From: Strigamia acuminata | Lineage: Eukaryota > Arthropoda > Chilopoda > Geophilomorpha > Linotaeniidae | Length of the DNA stretch: 64,000 nt | Assembly: GCA_949358305.1 (NCBI GenBank) | Contig: OX442314.1 | Coordinates: 20,453,060 to 20,517,059 of the forward strand | Direction of reading: 5' to 3' | In this document: piece after piece, positions 22,496 to 35,800 of the stretch | Position numbering within the stretch: position 1 is the first letter of the stretch | Layout: each line of letters begins with the position of its first letter | Notes under the pieces: model-generated | Seen by the model: the letters and a program-made list of their open reading frames with translations, nothing else | Told to the model about the DNA's origin: nothing | Databases searched by the model: none | Program-made: the position numbers and the translations under genes

Positions 22496-24121
22496 ATGGG
22501 AAAAGATTACTACAAAATCCTGGGTGTTTCGAAGGGCGCATCGGACGAGGAGGTCAAGAAATCGTACCGCAAAATGGCCCTCAAGTACCACCCAGACAAA
22601 AACAAATCACCGGGAGCCGAGGAGAAGTTCAAAGAAGTTGCCGAGGCGTACGAAGTTCTGAGCGACAAGAAAAAGCGAGACGTGTACGACCAGTTCGGCG
22701 AAGAAGGACTGAAAGGCGGAATTCCCGGCAGCGGACCGGACGGCGGAACGTTCAGCTACACTTTCCACGGCGACCCGAGAGCGACTTTCGCGCAGTTTTT
22801 CGGCACGAACAATCCGTTCGAGTCGTTCTTCTCGATGGGCACGCCGGGCTCGCACATGTTCTTTCACAGCGACATGGACGACATGGATATCGGAATGGAG
22901 GACGCGTTTTCCTCGCTGGGCGGCATCCGTGCGAGTCCGTTTCGGTCGCATAGTTTCGCGGCGCACGGCAGTCCGAAATCGAGGGAGAAGGTTCAGGATC
23001 CTGCGGTCGAGTACGATTTGCAAGTCGCGTTGGAGGATATTTTCCGCGGGTGCACGAAGAAGATGAAAATAAGTCGGAAAGTGATCGGACCGGATGGGCG
23101 TTCGAAGAGGGAGGAGAAAGTGTTGACGATTGTGGTGAAACCCGGTTGGAAAGCGGGCACCAAGATCACGTTTCAACGTGAGGGAGACCAGAGTCCGAAC
23201 AAAATACCGGCGGACATTGTTTTTATTATAAGGGATAAGCCCAATCCCGTATTTAAAAGAGAGGGCAGTGATATTCGGTATATGGCTAAGATTACGTTGA
23301 AAGAGGTAAGTGAAGAATGAATGTTTGAATTTGATTGAGAAAAGAAAAAAAATTGGTATTTGGGTGACCTGAAACGGAGTGGAGTTGTGTGAAAACGAAA
23401 TGGTAAAAACGTTGAAAACATTAGATGTGTGCGCGGCTATGAATAACTGCCGCCTAATTCCATGTTTGGAAGCAGAAACAGGTCAAAACAATATCTCAGC
23501 TCGAAGCTAATGGCGTGGCTGTGATGTCATTTGTCAAGCAGCTCGTGATAAATACATAACCGAGCCACGTTTGCTGCTTATTTCTATACACGATTTGGGG
23601 GAAATTAATACGTTTTGGTCGGAAAATGAATGAAATTTATTTATTTATATATTTTGTAAAGGAAAAAAAAATTGTTTTGGCACGTTATTGCTATTTTTTT
23701 TTAAAAAGATTTTAACTCATGCATATTTGACTTTTGAATGTCCATATAAGCGAAACTTGTTTGGCAAGATGCCCTTTTTGTGTTGGGTTCACACGCGGGT
23801 TTAAAAAATTCATTATTCGGCCATTTTATGGTTGTGTTTATTGATTTCTAGTTGAATAATGTTGTTTTGTTTTTTTGTTTTGATTAGGCGTTATGTGGGG
23901 CTCGTGTGACGGTTCCGACATTGACTGGTGAGAGGTTACCTTTGGAATTACGTGAAATCATCAGGCCAACAACAGTGAAAAGGATTCAAGGACAAGGACT
24001 TCCGTTACCGAAAGAACCCAATCGTCGCGGTGACTTGATCGTTGCTTTTGATATTCAATTTCCAGAACATTTAAACCAAAGTACCAAAGACATTCTTTAT
24101 GGCTGTCTGCCATCATCGTGA
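22496..24121 (+). CDS. DnaJ-1: Hsp40 co-chaperone, DnaJ-1/DNAJB1 type
   Basis: Class B J-protein that stimulates Hsp70 ATPase and hands over unfolded substrates. Exon 1 (22496-23305) begins with a J-domain, [20 protein letters not shown], with the HPD motif in [21 protein letters not shown]-rich linker follows ([19 protein letters not shown]), then the first substrate-binding beta domain ([20 protein letters not shown]). A 582-base intron interrupts the second domain. Exon 2 starts at 23888 ([20 protein letters not shown]) and carries the dimerisation tail ending YGCLPSS. There is no zinc-finger domain, so it is class B. The GC content of exon 1 is much higher than that of its surroundings, as in highly expressed chaperone genes. 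Confidence 0.95.
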
Positions 24122-25956
24122 ATCAATGTTGTATAATTTTTTTTTCTTTTTTAATATGAAATTGTTTATCTTTTCTTTTTTTTTTTCCTTTTTTTAATAA
24201 ATAATTTTTGTTTTGTTTATATTTTTTATCTCGTTTCGGAATGAGGTGGAAAAGGAATTTTTGCTGGATTCTTGTTGGTGGAATTGAAAAATGGTAATAT
24301 AATATATTGCTGCTATTGGTAATTTGTATAGAAAAAGTGGAATGCTAAATCCAACTTTTAACGCGTGTTAAAAGATGTTATAACGCAAAAGACCATGTAT
24401 ATATACTTTTAAAGTGTAATAAATTTTTATAATCAATATTGTGTGCATAGGTGATTTTAGAGACATAAAACATAAAAAATAGTATCAAGAATTTACGAGG
24501 AGTGGGAAACCGCAAGGAGCCACAGGAAAGACGACATAAATAATTTATTTGACATGTGAAAAAACACAAAAAATACAAAAAATAAAAGGAAAATATTCTG
24601 CATTCCATAGTAAACCGTCACTAGTAACATCACATAATTAAAGTCACGGAGTCACCCAATTCGAATGACTAACAAGTAAGAGTAACCGAATAGATGACAT
24701 GACAACACGATGACACCATGGTTTGGGCAACTACTCTGGTGGTTGCGGTTGATGAAACCATTTTCTAAATTGTGACATTTTTTTCTATTTTTACTGAAAT
24801 AACTCCAACCTTTCTAAACTCATTTATACTGGCAACTTTAACATGCCATTTTTATTTGAAACGATATTTACGATATTTCCTAAAATTAATTAATGGCAAC
24901 ATTAATATTGTATTTTGAATAACTGCACAATTTGTGATCTGGATTAGTCGTTGAAAACAAAAAAACGGAATAAAAACAAGATTTAAAATCAATCACGTAT
25001 TTTAATCGCATTATGATTTTAAAACTGATCACTAGGTTTCGATTTTAAAAAAAAATAATTGTGTATTGTATTTGTGTAGACGAATTATACGGAAGTACAG
25101 TAATTTGAAAAAAGATGGAACCTAAAAATTTAAAAAATTAATTCTGCTCACTATTTAAATAAATTAAGAAATCATTTATTGTTAAAGAGAATTTTTCAGC
25201 TAAAACTTGACCAACAACAAAAAATATTAATTTCATGCACTAATTTGTATAGTTTGTAGTTGTACAACTGAAAAATTACATTTAAGATTTTAAAAATGCA
25301 ACTTCTATTCTCAAAAAATAAAATTTTAATGAGATAAATAGTCCAAATTCAGAAGAGCCAACCTAATTTTTCGAAAATTTTGAAAATATCCACGTGGCTC
25401 AGAAAGACCATCCGCCCAGAAGGGCCACTCAAGTTGATGGGCCTTCCTGAGTCCTAACCCACGTGGGTGTTTATTTTTTTCATTAAATATGGGTGGCCCC
25501 TCCAGGACTGATGAGTGATGACCCTTCTCTTCTAGACAACGTCTACACAAAACTGGAGTTCTTAGAGGGCAATCAGATTTGTATGAAAATATCTAGAAAT
25601 CAAAAGGAAATTTGTAAAATCCACTACAAAATCTCACAGTAAATCCATTTAGAAAATAGGCAAGGCAAGGCAAGGCACCAAGGAGGCCTTCAAAAAGTAA
25701 AAAATAAATAATTTTTTATTCAATTCTGTTATGGGGCAAGATTTTTTTTGGCCCCAAAACTGTCTGCAGACAGACGGTTTTATTTTTTTTAATTTTTAAA
25801 ATTTATTTTTAAATAACACGATTTTTCATTCTAAATGGCATTCACTAAATATAAAACAAATTAATATATCAAAATAACCCCACAGCAGCGTGAGGTTAAT
25901 CACGGTATAATTGACCATAGTGCGGGATTAAGATTTCAGCAACAACAACAACAATA
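24122..25956. other. 1.8 kb intergenic region, DnaJ-1 to FAF1
   Basis: No gene found. The DnaJ-1 polyadenylation signal is probably TTTAATAAATAA at about 24195. A GC-richer island at about 25385-25560 holds CCACGTGG and CCCACGTGGG sites 70 bases apart. Near 25657 there is a short run of GGCAA pentamers, followed by a CTGTCTGCAGACAG palindrome near 25769. These could be fragments of old mobile elements, but I recognise none. FAF1's promoter should lie at the right end. Confidence 0.5.
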
Positions 25957-28900
25957 ATGGCGGCGAGTAGAGAAGTAGTTCTGGCCGATTTTCAGGTTAG
26001 TTTTTCTTCTAAATAATGGGCTAATAATGATTCTAGCTGGATTAGATTCAATTAACTTTGCTGATCTTAAATATTATACACGGTTTAATTCGGAAACACG
26101 AGTAAACACAGAATTAATACTTAAAAATCGATGACTCACCAAATTTTTGGTTGAACCATTATATATTGAGTGGCATTGGATTTTTTTTCCTACAGGCCTG
26201 TACCGGCATCGATGATGTTGGAGAATGTATTTTGCATTTGGAAGAAACAAACTGGAACTTATTGGTAAGATGGACCACCCGATGCGATATGACTTTGTTT
26301 TTTAAACCGATTCGTTGATCAGTTAGCTTCGTAAGATGAATATTTCAGAGAGAGTAATTTGAATACATATTTCTAGGATGCTATCAATCGCGTTATGCCT
26401 CAAGAAACACAAACGCTTCCGTCGGAAAATAGAGCACCGTCTGTCGAAGCAATGGAAGTTCAAACAGATGGTGGCAACGAACCAATTCTGTTGCCATTTT
26501 TGCATTCTGTTTCAAGTAGCAACGATACCGTGATGACTCCATCAACATCTCAACAGAGAATTCGGTTTATTAATTTTTGTATTGAGTATCTGGATCGAAC
26601 ACTTCATATATCTGTTCCAGATATAGAACCTGTTTGTAAGTACAAAAATAAATATTTTTTTTTCCTTAAAATTCATTTATTTTTCTCTTTTTTTTGTTAA
26701 AGCTTCTGTAAAAACGCTAATATTCACCGAGTTTGGAATTCCTCAGTGTAAACAACTGTTGCAGGGATGGAAAGATAAAACAGTCTCAGATAATGTATTA
26801 AAACAAGTTTGAATTGTATTGTAAATTATATTCTATTGAAAGATTTATTTATTTGTTAACAGACAATATTGTCATCACTACATCTTCCAACAGATAATGT
26901 TTTGAAATTGCTTTCACCTGATTTACCAATTAACTCGGAATCGAATAGAAACGGAGACGAGTAATACACGTTGCGTCAATGTTATTGAACATTAAAAATT
27001 AAATTTTATTCTTTAGTGCTAACGTCACGGAGAGGCTTAATCAGCAGTTTAAATTGAATATACGTGACGAATTCAACCATAAAGAATATTCAGTCAGTTT
27101 TGAAGGGAGTAAAACCATTCGTGAGTTCAAACAAGATGTGTTTGCTTTAACCGATATACCTGTAAGGCATCAGATGTGGTCCGGGTGGCCACGAAATCCT
27201 ACCGACACTGTCAGTATACATTATATTAATCAAAATTATTATATTAATTAAATTATGATTTTTTTTTAGATGACATTAGCAGAATCATCAATCAGTTACC
27301 CGTGTCACACTTTGACTGTTAATAAATTAAGTACATTGAATGATAAAAACATAAAAAAGGTTTTATAAACAAAAAGAAAACTTTTACGGGATTATTTTAA
27401 TTTGTTGTTGCAATGCTATTTCAGATGGTTGTGGAATTGTCTTCGGACAGCAGCAGCACAGATGAATTTGAAGATGCCAATGAATCGTTTAACATCGAAG
27501 ATGATATTTTTGTGCACGATACCGCGAGGAAAATTCGTCCTTTAAGTACGTGATCGTATAATGTGGAATAAATAATTGACGATCTTTAATGATTGGTTTA
27601 TAGTGGCCGACGACGTGAATAACGAGGTGGAAGCGCTAGTTTCGTTTGCTACAGAATTTGCACAAAGGTTCAGTATTTTTATTTTTATTTTTATTTTTAA
27701 AAGAAGTGGTCTTAATTTTTGTTTTTTTACTCAGATACGGAGACTGTCATCCAATGTTTTATCAATCAACTTTAGAGGAAGCGTTAAGGGAAGCTTGCCA
27801 CAAACCGGCAAAGGAACGAAAAATGTTGGCTGTTTATTTGCATCATGATGGCAGCGTCTTGACAAATGTGTTTTGCACCCAATTACTATGCTCGGAAACA
27901 GTCGTGTCCTATTTAACGAGTAATTTTATCACGTGGGCTTGGGATTTGACGTTGGAAACCAATCGAGCCAAGTATTATTTCATTTTATTTAGTATTAATG
28001 TTAAATTTTGATTTAATTTCTTCTTAATTTTTTTATTGGAAGGTTGCTTACAATGGTTTCGAGGCAATTTGGCGCTGTAGCTGCTCAAACTATTAGAAAT
28101 TTCCAAGTGGAGCAATTACCGCTTTTGCTCGTAGTAATGCGATCGCGTTCGAGCACACAAGTTTTTTCCATCATTAATAGTGAATACGAAATATTTCCTA
28201 AAGCGATATTTATATATTTTATAAATTAAACTTGTATTTTTAGGTGTAGTCAGCTTAGACGAGCTTATGACTAGTTTAATCCACGCAGTAGACGTATTCA
28301 CAAGTCAACAACAAGTCGAAATTAGAGAAGAGGTTCTATTAAAATCCATTAAAAATATTCGGAAATTAAATTGGACGAAATATTTAATATTTAATAACAG
28401 GATGAACGGCAAGCTAGGGAAAGTGTGAAAAGGGAACAAGATTTAGCTTATGAAGAATCATTGCAAGCAGACAGAATTAAAGAAGGAGCGAAACGGCAGG
28501 AAGAAGAAGAACGACTTAAAAGGGAAATGGAGATAGAACAGGCCCGACTAAAGGAACAAATGAAGCTCCAGCAAGAAGCAGCTGTTAAAGAAGTGATTCT
28601 GATTTGAAATAATTGCTTGGAAAATGATTTTTAAATGTGATTATTTGATTGCAGGCGATTCGTCTGTCTCTGGAAGACAAAATGCCCCCAGAACCGAGTG
28701 AATCTGAGCGCACAACCGAGATCAGATTTCGATTACCAGCTGGCAAAGTTGTATCTCGACGGTTTCTAGCTACGGAATCTCTACAGATCCTTTTAGATTT
28801 TATAGTTGTTCAAGGATATCCCGTGGAGGAATACAAAGTTTTAACTAGTTGGCCTAGAAGAGATGTAAATTCTTGTCATTTAATTTAATTTTGTTGCAAT

Positions 28901-29013
28901 TTTTAATAGAATCATATTTTTGTTCGTTTCAGTTGACTCAATTGGATCCTAGAGCAACGTTACAAGCCCTTAAATTATGTCCTCAAGAAACGATCACTAT
29001 AGAAGAAAGATGA
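25957..29013 (+). CDS. FAF1: FAS-associated factor 1 (UBA-UBL-UAS-UBX protein)
   Basis: Cofactor of the p97/VCP unfoldase that also restrains NF-kB/IMD signalling in insects (Drosophila Caspar is the homologue). About a dozen exons. The N-terminal UBA domain (DFQACTGIDDVGECILHLEE) is followed by two ubiquitin-like domains (RIRFINFCIEYLDRTLHI; EYSVSFEGSKTIREFKQDVF). Then come an acidic Ser/Asp stretch, a thioredoxin-like UAS domain (YGDCHPMFYQSTLEEALREA, LLTMVSRQFGAVAAQTIRNF), a charged coiled coil, and a C-terminal UBX domain (EIRFRLPAGKVVSRRFLATE, ending LCPQETITIEER). The UBX loop reads SWPRRD where the usual p97-binding signature is FPR. The start ATGGCGGCG follows a CAA-rich leader. Confidence 0.95.
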
Positions 29014-29300
29014 AGACGATTTATATTATCTTGATCCAAGTTTTACTTTTTTCCTTTTTTTTTGTAATTTTATTTCTATTTCTTATGCAACAAATTTAAC
29101 CTTTTTTGTATATATAAGTAGAAGTGAAAATTGTGGGGTGAGAAATAATAAAAATGATAATTGACGGAATGCACGTGTGCGGTTTTTTGTTTTGTGTACG
29201 TATTGTTATCTTGACTGAGACTATTTAACAATTTAACACGAGAGAGCGCTGTGTAGTGGGCATGCGCTCTTGGGATAGTGAAGGATTATTTAAAAAAAAC

Positions 29301-29790
29301 ATGGCGGAATACGAAGTTGTTAGTAAAGGTTCCCTGAAGTTAAAAGGAGTTGAAAACGGCGGAATTAAAAAGTAATAAACTATCAATGCAATTCTTTACA
29401 GTGAAATGATTCACATTTTAATTTTTTTTCAGGAAAAAGAGGAAGAAAGCAAAGGAAAGCCAAGAAAAAATGGACCGAGTTACGAACAACACCGCGCAAG
29501 AATTTACTGTCAATTTGGACGAAGCTGCAACGTCTGGCCCACCGCAACAAATTTACCGAACAAAAGCGCAACAGGCCTTTGATAAAATGCAGCATAAAAG
29601 GGTAAAACAATCTCGGTTTAAATTGTTGGAACGAAATAATTAAATGTTATTTAACCTCTTCCCGTAGCAAATGGAAAGAATCATTCAAAAGGCTTCAAAG
29701 ACCCACAAACAACGCGTGGAAGAATTTAATAATCATTTGGATCAGCTAACCGAACATTATGATATTCCGAAAGTCAGCTGGACGAAATAA
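29301..29790 (+). CDS. FAM32A: FAM32A-like spliceosomal protein
   Basis: Three short exons encode about 115 residues: MAEYEVVSKGSLKLKG, a Lys-rich nuclear-localisation-like segment (KKKKRKKAKE), then PPQQIYRTKAQQAFDKMQHK and a C-terminal helix ending HYDIPKVSWTK. The family is short and strongly conserved. In human spliceosomes FAM32A reaches the active centre and promotes exon ligation, with the C-terminus inserted near the 3' splice site; the conserved C-terminus is intact here. The FAF1 stop is 287 bases upstream. The gene ends 44 bases from the convergent SPEF2 stop. Confidence 0.93.
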
Positions 29791-29834
29791 AATTTTGAAG
29801 CAAGATTTGAGAACGTTAGAGAGTCGAGTCGTCC

Positions 29835-32800
29835 TCATCTAAACTGTAAGTGCTTGTAACCGACGATTGCAAAAGTCCCTGTACATAACAATAAATGTCC
29901 TGTCGCAAAATATGGTATCAATTAATGTGTAACAAACTATTTTACCATTAAACTTTACCAACTCTTTGAAAAAGAATGTTTCCTTGATCTTTTTTCTTAG
30001 TTTATTACTTTCCAGCAGCTTCGAGTACGGAACAGGTTCGCAGTCAAAACTGCCAAGTTCTAAAAAAATGTTTTCTAACTCTTCCAAAAGGCTCTCGGCA
30101 TTGGTTATGTCCATGCGGTTTGACTCCCTGTAGATGGGTTGTGCATACTGAAAAGCCTATTGATAAATGAAAATAAACATTCAATCAATTTGAATTTTCA
30201 GTCCTCCTTATCCTCACATGAAACACCACGGAGAAGGGCACGGGACAATCGTTGGAGGATAAAACCTCCCCACTTTGCGAATGACACACAGTATCGTCCA
30301 GTATAGTCGGTCTGTGTTGTAATAAGTTGTCTAAGGTTAGAAATTTGTCCGTCCTACACGCGTAAACATTCATGGCGAAGGAGTGTTTTGAACGTGAAGT
30401 ATCGTTTGCATCCGGTGTTATTGGGTAACCACACGCAAGACCCAGTGCGTTTGTAAAACCTATAATTGGATCTTCGTCCGCCGTAAAATGGTTCAACTTG
30501 AAATAAAAATCATTCGTTTTAATTGAAAAAATGTAAATATTAAATTATCAACCATGTCAAAATAGTCGATGTAAGGGTTTGTTTTGGATAAGTTAAATAT
30601 TTCAAAAATAATTTTCTTAAGGTTGGCGAATCTTGAATGAGTGTGCTCAGCAACGGTATAGGTGGTCGTGCTGCGGTCTAATTTCAACCACAAGTCCATC
30701 TGGAAAATTAAAGTTTTCGTAAAAAAAGAGTTAAAAATACAATTATCTAAATTACTTGTTTATCATACTGTAATTTATTAATGGTTCCACGATGATCGAC
30801 ATCGATTGAACGGAATCGATCTAACGTTTCGATCAGTTTCAGTTCAGTTGGTTGGACCCATGGTTTAGTTAAATACAACAAAAATAACCTCCAATTTACA
30901 AATTCTTGACCCCCAGAGATGTAATCCATTAATCTAGTTATCTAAATTTAAAAAATTAAAACTTTGATTATTGTCGTAATTGAGAACGAACCAGAGGTGG
31001 TTTCAAAGAAAGCCAATCATCAGGAATTATTTCCAAATTGTTATCTTTTGCTATAATATCATTGAAAATGTTTCCCAGCTGATACGTCGAGATGAAACCA
31101 GTCGGCGCAATATCCAAGAACTGCTTACAAAGTTCTAATAACTGCGTAACTGTAAAACCGTCCTCGCCATATTCTTCGGCGTTGATTTTAGACTCAACCG
31201 GTGTTTGTTGAAACAAAATAATATCCTGTAAACATTAGCCAAACGTAATAAAGAAACGTAAAAATAAAAATAGGTAGACATTAGTAGACAGCATTCTAAG
31301 GGATGGACTAATCGGCAGCTGTCAATCGTCAGCTGTCAGCTGTCAGCTGGCAGCTGGCAGCTGACGAATCGGATTATGTCGCTAATCCGCAAAAAACGCC
31401 GAAACTAATCGGCAGCTGGCAGCTGTCAATCGTCAGCTGCCGCCGATTTTTGGCTCCGGTTTTCGACCGTCAGCTGCGCCGGTTTTTGGCCGACAGCTGC
31501 CGGTAGCTGCGTCGGTTTTAGACCGGCAGCTGCGCTGGTTTTGACCGGCAGCTGGGCCGGTTTTGGGCCGGCAGCTGCGCCGGTTTTCGATCGTCAGTTG
31601 CCGGCGATTTTCGATCGTCAGCTGCCGCCGATTTTTGACGTACAGCTGACGATTTTTGAATTTGATGGCAGCATTTTCGATCGTGTATTTGACCGGCAGC
31701 TGCGCCGGTTTTAGATCGGCAGCTGCGTCAATTTTCGACTGGCAGTTGCGACGATTTTTGACCGTCAGCTGCTGGTTTTCGACGTCAGCGCTATGAAATA
31801 CACATGAAATACACGTGAAATACTACAAAATATGAAATGAAATACTACAAATAAATATGAATATGAATATATATGAATATAAATGAATATAAATGAATAC
31901 AAATGAATACAAATATAAATTAATAAATATAAATGAAATAAATACTACAAATGAAATGAAATACTACAAATGAAATGAAATACTGTCGGGCCAAAATCGC
32001 CGGCCAAAAATCGTCAGCTGTACGTCAAAAATCGCCGGCAGCTGACGATCGAAAACCGGCGCAGCTGCCGGCCCAAAACCGGCCCAGCTGCCGGCCCAAA
32101 ACCGACCCAGCTGCCGGTCAAAACCAGCGCAGCTGCCGACCAAAAATCGCCAGCTGTCCGCCAAAAATCAATCGCCGGCAGCTGCCGGCCCAAAACCGGC
32201 CCAGCTGCCGGTCAAAACCAGCGCAGCTGCCGACCAAAATTCGTCAGCTGTACGTCAAAAATCGGCGGCAGCTGACGATCGAAAATCGCCGGCAACTGAC
32301 GATCAAAAACCGGCGCAGCTGCCGGCCCAAAACCGGCCCAGCTGCCGGTCAAAACCAGCGCAGCTGCCGGTCTAAAACCGACGCAGCTACCGGCAGCTGT
32401 CGGCCAAAAACCGGCGCAGCTGACGGTCGAAAATCGGAGCCAAAAATCGGCGGCAGCTGACGATTGACAGCTGCCAGCTGCCGATTAGTTTCGGCGTTTT
32501 TTACGGATTAGCGACATAATCCGATTCGTCAGCTGCCAGCTGCCAGCTGCCAGCTGACAGCTGACGATTGACAGCTGCCGATTAGTCCATCCCGCATTCT
32601 AACTGAATTGACGAAAAATGTATCATCACTGAGCACTAATTCCTCCTGGAGAGGAATTTCCTGCTCGATGGCATAACCCATTGCTCGGCACAAATCTTCA
32701 ATCGCATCGAGTTCCTTTTGGTACTGAATCGCGAGTACGTGTTCCAAATGTCCATACACCTGACTTGAATGTTTGTTGAATTCCGTCGATTTGTACAAGC

Positions 32801-35800
32801 CCACGTGCTCAATTAACCACAGGTTCGTCTTCACTCTGCATTCTTCAATCAATCACACTTCAATTATAAATACTCCATATACATCACAAAAATCGATTGA
32901 TACCTTCTTCCGCAACTGCTGCGAAGTATTCTAAATTAATTTTCTCTATTGGTTCTATTAACTGTTTTAGGCCAGCATTCAAAATGTCTTGTGGGATAAC
33001 TGAATAAATATAATTATTTACTTATTTATTGATTTTATAATTGTGCTATACGTGGTAAAACGTCGTCGTGTAATCCTTTTATTCTAGATTCTTTAATTTC
33101 ATTCCCATTTCTATAACCCTGATAAATGAGCGAGAGCCTCTACAACAAGTATTATTAGTGCTAAACCAAAGTAGTTTCCACCCATGTATACTTTATCAAT
33201 TCCAGCTAATGCTGTGACGAAGGTCCTGTGCATTATGGAATCGGGGTATTCGTCAAAAATTATCTCTTCTTCGTCGACTTTGCCCTTTAGACCGCTTTGT
33301 GCGGTAGTAGGAGTAAGAGTAGGAGTAGGAATAGGAATACTGTTTAAGAAAAGTTTTAATGTCACGACACGTCCAGTCTTAACTCTTTGATTACGTACTT
33401 TTGGACTGAGATTGATATAGCCGTAGCCGAATCACTGCTGGTATCGAGAGACATCTGAAAAGAGAGCCACATTATAGTCCTGAGTTTTGTTTGATTTTAG
33501 TTGGTTATACTCGCATCTATCAAAGGAAGTTTAAGCGAAGTATCTAAAGGCAGATCTTTCAAAGTCAGACCTTCGGCAGCGTCGTAGTAATCGGAAATGA
33601 CTTGTATCGTGTCGTAGAATCGGTCGACTTCGGCTTGCAGCACGCAAATATATCGATTACTCATCAGTATTAACCAGTCGTCCAACCACCCACAACTGGC
33701 GATCTGCGACAATTCAATTTTACTTTCTTGTAGCCTGTGGTCACTGATTTCCCACAGCACATGTCGCAGATCATCCACACGCATATGCAATTCGGCTTTT
33801 GTCTCTTCGTCCGACCGCATATCGGCATCTAATGCATTGTACTCTTCCTGCCATCGGCTCACAAAGTCCTGCTTGTTGTCGGGTCTTTGCAAAAACTGTT
33901 TGAAATCTTGCTGAAGGTTGTAGAAAGTCTGGATTATGGCGTCCTGATACTGTCGTATTTTTCTAAACGATCGTTTGAGGATTTCGATGTAGCCAATTTC
34001 CATGTTTTGCCAAGTTTTTGCAATGTTGTTGGCAACTTCCGAGGGAATTGGCTCGTTAACAAACTCCCAGTTCCCATCCCCGGGTTGAGAAGGTCTTAAA
34101 TCAGTTAAAGAGATGACCAAAGATGAAATAACAGATCCTAAAGTGGAACTAACCGCCGATGTACTTTCTTCGCTGGGATTGACTGAACTGAAAGATATTT
34201 CAGTATCGCTGAACTGGGGATTTGTCAGTGCGTCTCCAAATTCCTCTCCAGCAGGGAGTCTTGTCATGTTTGACTCCAACAGAGAAGTTGTTGGTGTAGG
34301 GAATTGAAATGACTTGTCATTGACTGCATGTGTATAATAATAGTCGTCTCCTCTGCTCTCACTGCGATTTGTAAGAAGTGGTTTCAGATCCTTTGGTTTA
34401 GCTTTTTTACTTGTAATGTCATTGAGCCAGCTAGTGATTAGTTCCACGATGTATCCGTGGGAAGCTTCATCTATTGGTATAATGTGCAAGGCATTCATAC
34501 TTTCAAACCAGACCCTTATTTCAGCCCAATCTTCGTTGAATTTTTTCAAACGTTCGTGAACAGACACTTGAGAGAAATCTAAATCCATCTCTGTGGCTGC
34601 TGTTGAGAGTACATGCAATAATTAAAAACAATAATTTATTAATTTGACATTATCCTGGTGCGAACAAGGCATTAACCCAACGGCAGATTCAGTCATTTGA
34701 CACTACTAGGTACTAGGCACTCTTCGAATGTGTCGCCCCTATCGCAAAAATTTAGTGTTTGTTAGCAGATCAGGATCAAGATACACCTGATATGTGTCAC
34801 ATTACAACCTTGGCTTGCCAGGGCAGCAAGGATTAGATCGGTCTGCTGGCCCAATAATGTGCCTAGTAGTGTGCACAATGGAAAATCAACCACTGAATCG
34901 GCAGTATCAGAACATTTTATTACGGTGTGGAAGAAAAACCTACGTACCAATATACTCAGATGCCTTTCTCAAAACCTGATCATCTTCTGCTTCCAAATAT
35001 ACCACCAGATCAAAAGAACACTTTGGGATTGAAGGTGGTACGGGTGGGTCAGGGTTCGAAAGTAAATGAGATGAGCGTAGTTCAAAAATATTTGGTTCTT
35101 TGTCTTTGCTAGAATGCAGAATGTATAGATCTTCAGGGGTATAGTAAGATGACATTCCAGTCTCCAAAAACTTTGCTTGGGCCAAATTAATTGGAAAACC
35201 ATCCAACATCCAACTTGTTCCATTTGGTAATTGTCTGTTTAGAAAAGTAATCGTGAAACATTCAAAATCCTAACACAGTTACGCGCTTTTACCTCACGAT
35301 TTCTAAAATGATTTTCACTACTATATTGTCATTAACTTCAACTCCTTGTTTCATTGCAGTCCATGCTAAGTAGCCAAGTACAGCCAATGGAGTCAGTTCG
35401 CTTACAGCGTATTCAGAACGTTCAGTGTCTGGAACTTCTTCACTGTAGTAGCTCGACTCCAGTTTAGACGAACTTAAGCTTGATTCGAACTTGAAAGTAG
35501 TAGTTTGTGTGGAAGATTGATCTTGTTGTTGCAAATGTAGTAATGACACAGATGAAGAAAACATGGGATCAAAAAAATCAGAAGTACCATCACCTTAAAA
35601 AAAAATAAAAATAAAACATAATACAAAAATAAAAATAAAACATTCTTATTTTCCAATGAATGCAAAACCTGAATTAAATATATCGCAATTTTTAGCACTT
35701 AAAAGATCTTGAGCGTCGTGAAATGCCAATAGTGCTTCTTCTAGTGCATTCTGCGAATTTATAATTTTAATTCGCATTGGAGACATCCCTGAGAAGTAAA

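Noticed and set aside
22489..23176. Long alternative frames over the first DnaJ-1 exon
   Set aside because: Exon 1 is GC-rich with few stops in any frame; only the frame with the J-domain and HPD motif is meaningful.
25326..25550. Minus-strand frame starting MCRRCLEEKGHHSS
   Set aside because: It contains two CxxC-like residues but no conserved domain, no splice sites and no neighbours that support a gene.
31975..32460. 161-codon open frame inside the foldback arm
   Set aside because: It is a translation of the tandem CAGCTG repeat (recurring SCRPK and PAAGQN units) and changes frame with unit length; the opposite strand is equally open. It is not a gene.
33887..34307. Plus-strand frames within the large SPEF2 exon
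   Set aside because: They lie opposite the 373-codon SPEF2 exon frame and have no features of their own.
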